Shown piece after piece: positions 55,106 to 63,249 of a DNA stretch of 64,000 bases; the first letter of the stretch is position 1; the number at the start of each line of letters is the position of its first letter. The notes below the pieces were generated by a model. It did no database searches. It was not told where the DNA came from and worked only from the letters and a program-made list of their open reading frames with translations. The stretch is from contig NZ_JACOOQ010000003.1 of assembly GCF_014287815.1 (NCBI RefSeq), forward strand, positions 62,001-126,000, given 5' to 3'. A program made the position numbers and the translations under genes. This DNA is from Clostridium lentum. Lineage in GTDB: Bacteria; Bacillota; Clostridia; Clostridiales; Clostridiaceae.

Positions 55106-55723
55106 TTATTGGTAGTCTACAGTAAGAAGATATCCCAGTTTTGGAGTATCATTAAATAGACCAATTATATAAATGGTATAGAAGTTGCCATTATCAAAAG
55201 AAATATTATTTATATATTTTTTAACGCTTTCATCTGAAGCAATGGTAACTTGTAAATTATAAATTCCAGAAGAAATCATATAGTAGCCTGTAGTTTCCAA
55301 ATATTCCACACTATTAAAAAGCTCCGTATTGTTAGGCAACGAAAGGCTAAGCAATGGAGAATTAGGAGAAAGATTCATAAACCTAAGGAAAGTAGATATT
55401 TTGGTGGAAGGAACATTATCATCTTTAAGTCTAAAAAGATATAAGTTATCTTGTAATGTAACCACTGATATTGTGTAATTTGCACCATGAGTGATTGCTA
55501 TATCTTGAGAAAGTAATGGTTTATCATAAGTACATGCAGCATATAATTGGAATTGGTAGCTACCAGCTGGTAGAGCAGAATATTTAGTCAGTTGGCTAAA
55601 GGATACATTTCTAGCAATGAGATTACCATTGGCATATATATCAATAGCAGTAGCAGTTGGAACAGCATGAAGTATTCTAATATTAGAATCAATAACAGGT
55701 GCATTTCTATTAAATAAACTCAT
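55106..55723 (-). CDS. DUF4397 domain protein
   Basis: The 205-residue beta-rich protein has two DUF4397 repeats: IRILHAVPTATAIDIYANGNL...YSALPAGSYQFQLYAA, then LRFMNLSPNSPLLSLSLPNN...YYMISSGIYNLQVTIA. Many DUF4397 proteins are secreted, but this one has no signal peptide. It would therefore be cytoplasmic or placed on the spore surface from the mother cell. It is 12 bases downstream of the Asn/Ser-rich gene and so in one operon with it. The ribosome site is a weak GTAGGTG. The function is unknown. Confidence 0.75.
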   Translation of the reverse strand: MSLFNRNAPVIDSNIRILHAVPTATAIDIYANGNLIARNVSFSQLTKYSALPAGSYQFQLYAACTYDKPLLSQDIAITHGANYTISVVTLQDNLYLFRLKDDNVPSTKISTFLRFMNLSPNSPLLSLSLPNNTELFNSVEYLETTGYYMISSGIYNLQVTIASDESVKKYINNISFDNGNFYTIYIIGLFNDTPKLGYLLTVDYQ

Positions 55724-55735
55724 TTAATCACCTAC

Positions 55736-56404
55736 TTATTTATGTTCTAAAGTTATTTTAATAATTTTTTTAATTATTAAGGATGCAATAGGAAGTGGTA
55801 TTCTGTAGGCTTTTAAGGTAGAAAGAATAGAAGAATTATCAGTTTTTATGCATTCAAATATATCATCAATTTCCTTATTAGAAACAGAATCCCTAGAGTC
55901 ATCACCAGAGAATGATAAGTCAAAATTTCTTAAAATATCTAATGGATTTATAGAAGGAAGATAGTAACTTATATTGCGAGAATCGTTGGTATTATATGAA
56001 TATAAATTATCAGAAGATGTTTCAGATGGAAATTCATTATTTAAGATATTTTCATTAGGTGACGTAATAGGTATAGTATTGCTGGTATCCATTGAAGGAA
56101 TATTATTAGGATAAGGCATTGGTGGATAATATCCTGTGGTGTTATTGGAATTTAAAGTAGAATTAAGCAATGATGAATTAGTCATTAATGGACTATATTT
56201 AGATGAAGTTAATCCTAGAGGAGGGAAGCCTATATAAATATTATTACAATCACTATTTATGGAAATCCCATCTAAAGTATTTGGTGGAGTAATTGAATTT
56301 AGCTTCTCGTTGCCTATATTCAAGGAAGGATTAATATCTAAAGGTGTAAATTTTAAATCATTATTATTATTATTATTTTTTACTTTTTTCTTCTCCATTT
56401 TCAT
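55736..56404 (-). CDS. Asn/Ser/Pro-rich protein with conserved helical tail
   Basis: The first ~170 of 222 residues are low complexity, rich in Asn, Ser, Pro, Thr and Tyr (YYPPMPYPNNIPSM and a run of Asn near residue 10). The last ~45 (NKEIDDIFECIKTDNSSILS through IPLPIASLIIKKIIK) look structured and helical. There is no signal peptide. I do not recognise the family; the composition resembles spore-coat or exosporium proteins. ATG follows an excellent GGAGGATAAAA. It is first in an operon with the DUF4397 gene and diverges from the SufS-like gene. Confidence 0.65.
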   Translation of the reverse strand: MKMEKKKVKNNNNNNDLKFTPLDINPSLNIGNEKLNSITPPNTLDGISINSDCNNIYIGFPPLGLTSSKYSPLMTNSSLLNSTLNSNNTTGYYPPMPYPNNIPSMDTSNTIPITSPNENILNNEFPSETSSDNLYSYNTNDSRNISYYLPSINPLDILRNFDLSFSGDDSRDSVSNKEIDDIFECIKTDNSSILSTLKAYRIPLPIASLIIKKIIKITLEHK

Positions 56405-56575
56405 TTTTATCCTCCAGAAATAATTTATTAATAATGTATGAAAAAAATAATTTATCTGTTACTTAAGTTTATGAATGGGGCTTTATCCTTAGAAGTTTAT
56501 AATAAAAATATAATAAAAAGAGGTAGTAGCAATGTCAAATTAGAATGAATAGTATGTAAGGGAGGGGAGAATGTC

Positions 56576-57868
56576 ATGCGTAGAGATAATATAGATGAAA
56601 TTAGAAAATTATTTATAGGTTTAGACAATAAGATTGTAATTAATGGAAAAAAACAAATTATTCCTATAAATTTCGATAATGCCGCTACTACTCCAGTTTT
56701 AAAAAAAGTTATGAGAGCTGTATTAAAAGCTAGTGAAAATTATGGATCTATTGCTCGTGGCGATGGACAAAAATCACAGTATAGTAGCGATTTATATGAG
56801 GAATGTAGAAGATACGTTATAGATTATTTTAATGCACCTCTAAATAAATATACAGCTATATTTGTAAGTAATACCACTGAAGGAATTAATAAATTGTCTA
56901 ATATTTTAATTGAAAATAAAGATGATATAGTAATAACCAGCAGAATGGAGCATCATTCTAATGACCTTCCCTGGAGAGATAAGTGTGATTTGAAATATAT
57001 AGAAGTTGATGAAAAAGGTCGCATAATCATGGAAGAGTTAGAAGAAATGTTTAATATTTATAAAGAAAGAATAAAGTATGTAACTATTACAGGTGCTTCT
57101 AATGTTTCTGGATATATTACTGATATAAGAAAGGTAGCTAAATTAGCCCATAAATATGGAGCAAAGGTTATAATTGATGGAGCTCAATTAGTACCACATA
57201 GGGAAGTAAATATGTGTGGAGAAGAAGATGATGATTATATAGACTTTTTAATATTTTCAGCACATAAAGTATATGCACCATTTGGTAGTGGTGCAATAAT
57301 AGGTTTGCGGGATGAAATAGAGAAGTATCCACCGGATACCAAAGGTGGAGGAACTGTAGAGAGAGTTTTAGATGATCATTTAATATGGCTATCTACACCT
57401 GAGAAAAATGAAGCAGGAAGTCCAAATTTTTTCGGGGCAGTTGCATTAATGCAGGCCTTAAAAGAAATGAATAAAATTGGACTTGGGTTAATTGAAAATA
57501 ATGAAAAGAAATTACTGAAAATGTTGATTGATGGAATGAAAAATTTTCCAAGAGTAATTATGTATGGTGACAATGAAAATATCGAAGATAGATTAGGAAT
57601 AATGGTGTTTAATATAGATAGATTAGGATATGAGATGGTTGGAGAATATTTAGCTAGTATTAGAGGTATTGCAGTAAGACAGGGAGGATTTTGTGCACAC
57701 CCGTATACACGAAGGCTACTTGGTATAAAGAGTGATGAAATAGAAGAATATATTGCAAGAAATGGTATGCCAGGAATGGTAAGGGTTAGCTTAGGAGCAT
57801 ATAATTCAGAAAAAGAAGTAAATATATTTTTAGAAACTATAGAATATATATGTAAAAAATGTTTGTAA
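56576..57868 (+). CDS. class V aminotransferase, cysteine desulfurase (SufS)-like
   Basis: A 430-residue PLP enzyme with FDNAATTPVLKKVMRAV near the N-terminus, MEHHSNDLPWR, ITGASNVSGYITDIRK, PLP Asp in VIIDGAQLVPH, Schiff-base Lys in FSAHKVYAPFGSG, and a candidate active Cys in RQGGFCAHPYTRRLLG. SufS/CsdA relatives take sulfur from cysteine for Fe-S clusters or thio-modification. No suf, isc or thiI partner is adjacent, and the RxGxxCAHP context differs somewhat from classical SufS, so a specialised substrate is possible. ATG at 56576 follows AGGGAGGGGAGAATGTC. Confidence 0.83.
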   Translation: MRRDNIDEIRKLFIGLDNKIVINGKKQIIPINFDNAATTPVLKKVMRAVLKASENYGSIARGDGQKSQYSSDLYEECRRYVIDYFNAPLNKYTAIFVSNTTEGINKLSNILIENKDDIVITSRMEHHSNDLPWRDKCDLKYIEVDEKGRIIMEELEEMFNIYKERIKYVTITGASNVSGYITDIRKVAKLAHKYGAKVIIDGAQLVPHREVNMCGEEDDDYIDFLIFSAHKVYAPFGSGAIIGLRDEIEKYPPDTKGGGTVERVLDDHLIWLSTPEKNEAGSPNFFGAVALMQALKEMNKIGLGLIENNEKKLLKMLIDGMKNFPRVIMYGDNENIEDRLGIMVFNIDRLGYEMVGEYLASIRGIAVRQGGFCAHPYTRRLLGIKSDEIEEYIARNGMPGMVRVSLGAYNSEKEVNIFLETIEYICKKCL

Positions 57869-57952
57869 ATAATAATATATTTATTGCATTAAATTCACCC
57901 TTTTTGTAAATTTATCATACTTTATAGTATAACAACTTAGGAGGGAAATGTT

Positions 57953-58357
57953 ATGAGCGGAAGAATAGGTAGTTGTACTTTTTCAACTGGGTGCAATCAG
58001 CAAATAAATGCTATAGCAAGAATAGAAAATGAAGATAGATCTGCAATATTAGGTACTGTAGTTAATAATTCTGGAAGAGCAATAGCAGATGCTGTAGTTG
58101 TATTATTAAAAGTTACTGATAGATGTTCAATTCCAACACCAATAACTCATACTTTTACAGATAGATATGGCCAGTTTGTATTTGGACCTTTATGCCCTAA
58201 TACAACTTATATGCTAAAGATATATAAAGATGATATTAATGTAGATAATATCAATCTAATTTGTAATTGCCAAGTTGGTTCATGTTTAGGAAACAACAAT
58301 TGCTGTTCTAATAGAAGCAGAGAGGGCTATAGAAAATCTGAAGATACTATTTTATAG
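57953..58357 (+). CDS. Cys-rich carboxypeptidase-regulatory-like domain protein
   Basis: The 134-residue protein has a central beta-sandwich of the carboxypeptidase regulatory-like type (about 28-95; ILGTVVNNSGRAIADAVVVLL...FTDRYGQFVFGPLCPNTTY). It is flanked by a Cys-containing N-terminus and a C-terminal cluster CNCQVGSCLGNNNCC. There is no signal peptide. Such short cysteine-rich proteins in clostridia suggest cross-linked spore-surface material, but this is inference. ATG follows AGGAGGGAAATGTT. It is 84 bases after the SufS-like gene with no terminator between, so likely the same transcript. Confidence 0.75.
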   Translation: MSGRIGSCTFSTGCNQQINAIARIENEDRSAILGTVVNNSGRAIADAVVVLLKVTDRCSIPTPITHTFTDRYGQFVFGPLCPNTTYMLKIYKDDINVDNINLICNCQVGSCLGNNNCCSNRSREGYRKSEDTIL

Positions 58358-58369
58358 AAATAAGTAAAT

Positions 58370-58402
58370 AAAAGGCTCCAGTAATTAAACTAGAGCCTTT
58401 TG
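58370..58402. terminator. bidirectional terminator
   Basis: AAAGGCTCCAGT pairs with ACTAGAGCCTTT (one mismatch), flanked by A- and T-runs. It lies between the convergent Cys-rich gene and the phosphofructokinase gene. Confidence 0.88.
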
Positions 58403-58408
58403 TTTATA

Positions 58409-59599
58409 TTATTTATTAAATACCTTGAACTCTGGAAGAGGAGAAATTAGTGGTAGTAAATATTTAAGAGCTTGTGGTTCTATATGATTTCCCTTATCAT
58501 TAATCCAGTCAGTTGGAAAGTATTTAATATTATTAGCAACTTTATCAGCTTCAATAAGTGAATAAGAAGTTTCATAGGGTTCATTAGAAGTTCTTTCAAT
58601 TGTAACCATGTATCCACACTTTCCAGTAAGTGAATATTTTAATGCTTCATATCCAGCCTCATAAGCTTCCTTTAAATCTATTTCTGAAGAACAATGCATT
58701 GCACATCTTTGCAGTACGCCAAGCTCTAAAGACTTTACTCTTTTTGTTATGCCTGCATTTATAATAAGCTTCTTTAAGTAATTACCTACGCCACCTAATT
58801 GAGCATGCCCAAATTTATCATTGGCATCTGCTTGAATTTCAGAAATGAATTTTCCTTTTTTATCTTTGATACCTTCAGAAACAACTATGTATACTTGGTT
58901 TTGTTCTTTAAATTTATCTGTAACATCTTTTAAAAATATTTCAATATCAAAAGCTCTTTCTGGAAGATAAATAAAATCTGCAACTGACTTGCCATTCATT
59001 TGTGCTAATGCTCCAGCAGCAGCTAACCAGCCAGTATCTCTTCCCATGGTTTCTAATATGAATATACCATTGTTAGTATATACAGAAGAATCTAAATATG
59101 TTTCTAAAACTGAATTTGCAATAAATTGTGCAGCACTTCCAAAACCAGGAGTGTGATCTGTATACATTAAATCATTATCTATAGTTTTAGGAATACCTAT
59201 AAATGTAATATCTATGCCAGTTTCTTTTGCATATCTACTAAGTTTGGCAGTGGTATCCATAGAGTCATTGCCACCTACATAGAAAAACGCTTTTATATCA
59301 TTAGCCTTTAGTATGTCCAATAACTTGTCATATTCTTCAGTTGATTCATCTAAATCTTTCATTTTATATCTACATGAACCTAAGCCAGAAGATGGAGTAA
59401 ATCTAAATTTATTAATTTCTTCATCACTATAAGAAGTTAAGTCAATTATATTACCGTTTAAAATACCTTCAATTCCATTTAAGCCTGCAAAAACCTTATT
59501 GTATGCTTTTAACTCTTTGTTTGCATTATAAAGTCCTACTACGCTTGAGTTTATTACAGAAGTCGGACCACCTGATTGTGCTATGATACAATTTGTCAT
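58409..59599 (-). CDS. pfp: 6-phosphofructokinase, PPi-dependent type
   Basis: The 396-residue phosphofructokinase has GGPTSVINSSVVG near the N-terminus, GGNDSMDTTAKLS and PKTIDNDLMYTDHTPGFGSAA. The Lys in PKTIDND replaces the Gly of ATP-dependent enzymes and is typical of pyrophosphate-using PFP, as is the missing Gly in GGND. It interconverts fructose 6-phosphate and fructose 1,6-bisphosphate, reversibly when PPi is used. The start at 59599 (MTNCIIAQSGG) follows AAAAGGAGTGT; the longer frame has no ribosome site. It is monocistronic. Confidence 0.87.
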   Translation of the reverse strand: MTNCIIAQSGGPTSVINSSVVGLYNANKELKAYNKVFAGLNGIEGILNGNIIDLTSYSDEEINKFRFTPSSGLGSCRYKMKDLDESTEEYDKLLDILKANDIKAFFYVGGNDSMDTTAKLSRYAKETGIDITFIGIPKTIDNDLMYTDHTPGFGSAAQFIANSVLETYLDSSVYTNNGIFILETMGRDTGWLAAAGALAQMNGKSVADFIYLPERAFDIEIFLKDVTDKFKEQNQVYIVVSEGIKDKKGKFISEIQADANDKFGHAQLGGVGNYLKKLIINAGITKRVKSLELGVLQRCAMHCSSEIDLKEAYEAGYEALKYSLTGKCGYMVTIERTSNEPYETSYSLIEADKVANNIKYFPTDWINDKGNHIEPQALKYLLPLISPLPEFKVFNK

Positions 59600-59820
59600 T
59601 AAAATACACTCCTTTTCTATATATGCTATACTATTTAAAGTTAATTCGTAATACAATATATACTATACAACAAAAAATAGATAAATAAAAGTATTATTTT
59701 TATAATAAAATACAATATAATGTAAAAAAGTAAAAGTAAAATGAAAATATGTATCCAAGTAACATATGTAAAAATATTAGATAATACAATGTTATATAAG
59801 TATAATTTAGGAGTGTGCAT

Positions 59821-60375
59821 ATGAATATTAAAGATATTCTTATAGTTGGAGTAGCTTTGGCTATGGATGCATTTGGTATAACTATAAGTATTGGATTAAA
59901 TAAACATGTAAATAGAAGCAAAAAAATAGGTTTCATTATATCTTTTGCATTATTTCAATTTTTATTTTTCTTTAGTGGCGCTATTATGGGCTTTTTATTT
60001 GAAAAATATATTACTGCAATTCCCAATATTATTGGAGGAATAGCCATAGGTATAGTAGGGGTAATGATGATAAGAGAGGGCTTTGAAAAAAATGAAAATG
60101 AAGATTTGGTTTTAAAAAATATTATGTATTTAATTTTAGGTGTCTCAGTAAGTATAGATGCCTTGGTAGTAGGATTTACTACAATAGGAACTACAATATC
60201 TTACGAAATAATTTTTCTTGATTCTATTTTTGTAGGAATCATAACTCTTATTATATGCACTGCAGGATTTTATTTTTGTCGTTTTATAAGAAGGATAAGT
60301 TTTGTTACTAAATATGCAGATTTTTTTGGAGGAATAATACTTATTTTATTTGCAATAAAAATGATATTCTTTTAA
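59821..60375 (+). CDS. mntP: manganese efflux pump MntP
   Basis: A 184-residue, six-helix protein with duplicated halves. The charged motifs are VALAMDAFGITISIGL in helix 1 and LGVSVSIDALVVGFTTIG in helix 4, the Asp residues expected in MntP metal transport. It exports Mn2+ across the cytoplasmic membrane. The start at 59821 is taken because TAGGAGTGTGC stands just before it. The leader contains no yybP-ykoY (manganese) riboswitch, unlike many mntP genes. Confidence 0.9.
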   Translation: MNIKDILIVGVALAMDAFGITISIGLNKHVNRSKKIGFIISFALFQFLFFFSGAIMGFLFEKYITAIPNIIGGIAIGIVGVMMIREGFEKNENEDLVLKNIMYLILGVSVSIDALVVGFTTIGTTISYEIIFLDSIFVGIITLIICTAGFYFCRFIRRISFVTKYADFFGGIILILFAIKMIFF

Positions 60376-60403
60376 ATAAAGAAATAATAAAATTTTTCTT
60401 TTA

Positions 60404-60518
60404 TTGACACAAAATTGTAACAAAAACACTATAGGACTATTAACAATAGGAGCATTAATTATGTTAATGGATTATAGAAAAATATTACTGGAAAATAACA
60501 CTTCCAGTAATATTTTTT
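60404..60518 (+). ncRNA. small promoter-to-terminator unit (leader peptide or sRNA)
   Basis: TTGACA (60404-60409), a 17-base spacer and CACTAT predict a start near 60440. Eleven bases on, ATAGGAG precedes an ATG at 60461, beginning a 33-codon frame. A perfect 13-bp terminator hairpin AATATTACTGGAA/TTCCAGTAATATT with six Ts ends at 60518, inside that frame. This could be an sRNA of about 80 nt or a leader attenuator for the helicase gene 74 bases downstream. Confidence 0.5.
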
Positions 60519-60591
60519 ATAATTTTATCTGTAGTTTATTTAATTTTAGATATAATTAAATGTAGTATATATTTTTTTTGGAGGTGTTTTT

Positions 60592-63177
60592 GTGGCACTA
60601 AATAGAGAGCAACTTACAGTTATTAATGAATTAAATGAAAATATTATGCTTTTAGCTTCTGCAGGAACAGGTAAGACTGAAACTTTAGCAAGAAGAGTTG
60701 CTAATATAATAGAAACTAAGAAGGCGCCTGGTGATGAAATATTATGTATTACCTTCACAAATAAGGCTTGTAAGGAAATGAAGGAAAGAGTGGAGCAGAT
60801 TGTTGGTGCTGAAGGAAATAAGGTTAAGGTAAGCACTTTCCATAGTTTTTGTTTTGATATTATTAAGCAACAAGCTAAAAAGAGGACAGATATATTTACT
60901 GATTTTGTGGTTTTTGATGAAGATGATTGTATAGAAATAATAAAGACATGTAATTATTTTAACTTTCCTATTCCATTAATTCAAAGATTTTTAGATTTTA
61001 TAAAGTTAGAAAGAGCAAGAAGAGATATTTATTCAGAAGATGAAAAAAAAGATTATGAAGAAGTAGTAAAGTTATCTTTTAAAGAAAATGAAGAGAAAAT
61101 AAATAGTTTATGTTCAGATAGAGGTAATATAAATTTAAATTTAAAAAAATTTCTTAAGGAAAAAGGTCATATACTTATTAATAGTTATAATGGGACTTTA
61201 CGTAATAATCATGCTGTTGATTTTGCCGATATAATTGTTAGTGTAAAAGAGCTATTTAAAGATGAACAGTTGATAGAGGCATTAAAAATCAAATATAAAT
61301 ATATAAATATCGATGAAGTACAAGATACTAGTTTATTGGAATATTCAATAATAGAAAAGATATTTGCCAATAACAATATTTTAATTTGTGGAGATATTTT
61401 TCAAACCATATATAAATGGAGAGGGTCAGAACCTGATAAGATATTTGACAAGTTTAAAAACAAATATAAACCAAAGGAAATTATCTTTGTAAAAAATTAT
61501 AGGGCAACTAAGAATCTTACAGAGGCATCTTTATCATATTTAAAAAATGCCTTTGAAAATGAAGTAAATGAAATATATAAAGAAGAAATAAAGGCTTTTA
61601 CGGAAGCTGAAGGTGAAAAGATTAAATATAAAGCTTTAAATAGCTCCATGGAAGAAGCAAGATTCATTGTGGATGAAATAAGAAGACTACAAGCTAAAGG
61701 TGAAGATTTAAATAAGATAGCAGTACTAACAAGAAATAATAGATATAATGTTGAGCTTAGCGGAAACATTGAGAATATATTATCTAGAGAAGGAGCAGAT
61801 TTTTCTTTTGCCTTAGTGGATCAGTTTAGATTCTTTAGAAGGCAGGAAATAAAAGATATTATTGCTTTTTTAAAGCTTATTGGCAATAAAAATGATGCAA
61901 TTAGTTTAAAAAGAATTGTAAAAAGACTACCTACTGGTGTAGGAGATAAGGCTTTTGAGGCTATAGAATCTGATGAGTATAAATCAATAGGCATAAGCCT
62001 TTGTGATTATATTGATGAAAATACTGTTTTATTTGGTGAGAAATACGGGCTTTTAATCAATGAATTTGAAAATAATAATATTATTGTCTTTGATGTGGAA
62101 AGCACTGGTGTTGATGTTACTGAAGATGAAATAATTCAAATAGCAGCCATAAAGATAAATAAATATGGTGAGGTTACAGAAAAATTTGAAAAGTTCTTAA
62201 AGAATAAGAAGTCAGTAAAATCATCGGAGCATGTTCATGGATTTAGTGATGAGTTCTTAAGGGAAAATGGAGAAGATAAAGAAGTTGTATTAAAAGAGTT
62301 TATAGAATTTTCAAAAGATGCAATAATTGTAGGGCATAATGTACAATTTGATATAAATATATTAACTAGTGAATTAAGTAGATTAAATTTAGGAAAAGTA
62401 AAATTTAAAGGCTTTTTTGATACCTTAGATATTTATAAGAGATTTTATTCCAATTTACCTAATCATAAATTAGATACATTAAGCAGGATTTTTGAAACTG
62501 TTAACAAACCAAGCCATGATGCTATGGATGATATTTTAGCCACAAAAGAACTTTTAGTGATGGCAATAGAAAATAAGATAATACCTACATCACTAGAGAG
62601 AATTGCTTATATGTCAAGACATATGAAGGCTTTTACAGCCATAAGAAATAAATTAAATGCTTTATTTATTAAGGCTGAATCTTTAAGACCATGTGATATT
62701 GTGGCTGAAGTTATTAATGGGTTTAGTATAAAGACCTTATATCCAGGAGAAGAGGGACGTGAAAAAATAGAGCGTCTGAGGGATTTTTATATGCTTTTAA
62801 AGGAGTTAGATGAAGAAGAAAAGAGCAATAGGGATGCTCTTATGGAAATAATTAAGATCACTGCATTATCTAATGGTGATTTAGAAGCACTTATTATAAA
62901 TAGAAGCAAATTTCCTAAGATACCTATAATTACAGTGCATCAGTCAAAGGGACTAGAATATGATACGGTATTTTTAGCAGGACTAAAGGAAAATACTTTC
63001 CCTTCATATATGTCAGTGAAAGCAAATAATATTGATGAAGAAAAAAGGACTTTTTATGTTGCTATGACAAGAGCAAAGAAAAGACTTTACATGACATGTA
63101 GCCTTGAAGATGCTTATGGAAAAATAGGAGAAGAAAGTAGGTTTATAAAGCTAATAGATTATAAATACTTAGGTTAA
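60592..63177 (+). CDS. UvrD-type helicase with embedded DnaQ-like exonuclease
   Basis: The 861-residue superfamily 1 helicase is complete: motif I ASAGTGKTE (about 22-30), Ia TFTNKACKEMKER, Ib STFHSFC, II IDEVQDTS, III ICGDIFQTIYKWRG, IV VKNYRATKNL, V ITVHQSKGLEYDTVFL and VI EEKRTFYVAMTRAKKRLYM. Between IV and V (about 495-660) sits a full DEDDh 3'-5' exonuclease: D501 and E503 in FDVESTGVD, Asp in GHNVQFDI, and H642 with D647 in SHDAMDD. So one chain has DNA translocation and proofreading-type nuclease activity. It is probably a DNA repair or recombination enzyme. The GTG start follows TTGGAGGTGTTTTT. Confidence 0.88.
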   Translation: MALNREQLTVINELNENIMLLASAGTGKTETLARRVANIIETKKAPGDEILCITFTNKACKEMKERVEQIVGAEGNKVKVSTFHSFCFDIIKQQAKKRTDIFTDFVVFDEDDCIEIIKTCNYFNFPIPLIQRFLDFIKLERARRDIYSEDEKKDYEEVVKLSFKENEEKINSLCSDRGNINLNLKKFLKEKGHILINSYNGTLRNNHAVDFADIIVSVKELFKDEQLIEALKIKYKYINIDEVQDTSLLEYSIIEKIFANNNILICGDIFQTIYKWRGSEPDKIFDKFKNKYKPKEIIFVKNYRATKNLTEASLSYLKNAFENEVNEIYKEEIKAFTEAEGEKIKYKALNSSMEEARFIVDEIRRLQAKGEDLNKIAVLTRNNRYNVELSGNIENILSREGADFSFALVDQFRFFRRQEIKDIIAFLKLIGNKNDAISLKRIVKRLPTGVGDKAFEAIESDEYKSIGISLCDYIDENTVLFGEKYGLLINEFENNNIIVFDVESTGVDVTEDEIIQIAAIKINKYGEVTEKFEKFLKNKKSVKSSEHVHGFSDEFLRENGEDKEVVLKEFIEFSKDAIIVGHNVQFDINILTSELSRLNLGKVKFKGFFDTLDIYKRFYSNLPNHKLDTLSRIFETVNKPSHDAMDDILATKELLVMAIENKIIPTSLERIAYMSRHMKAFTAIRNKLNALFIKAESLRPCDIVAEVINGFSIKTLYPGEEGREKIERLRDFYMLLKELDEEEKSNRDALMEIIKITALSNGDLEALIINRSKFPKIPIITVHQSKGLEYDTVFLAGLKENTFPSYMSVKANNIDEEKRTFYVAMTRAKKRLYMTCSLEDAYGKIGEESRFIKLIDYKYLG

Positions 63178-63249
63178 TTAAGAGTTATGGAATAAATTCA
63201 TGGAGTTTAAAAAAATTAGAAATTAAATATAAGTAGCTAAGAGGTAAAA

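Noticed and set aside
59600..59820. yybP-ykoY manganese riboswitch before mntP
   Set aside because: The leader is AT-rich without the conserved aptamer loops or a terminator.
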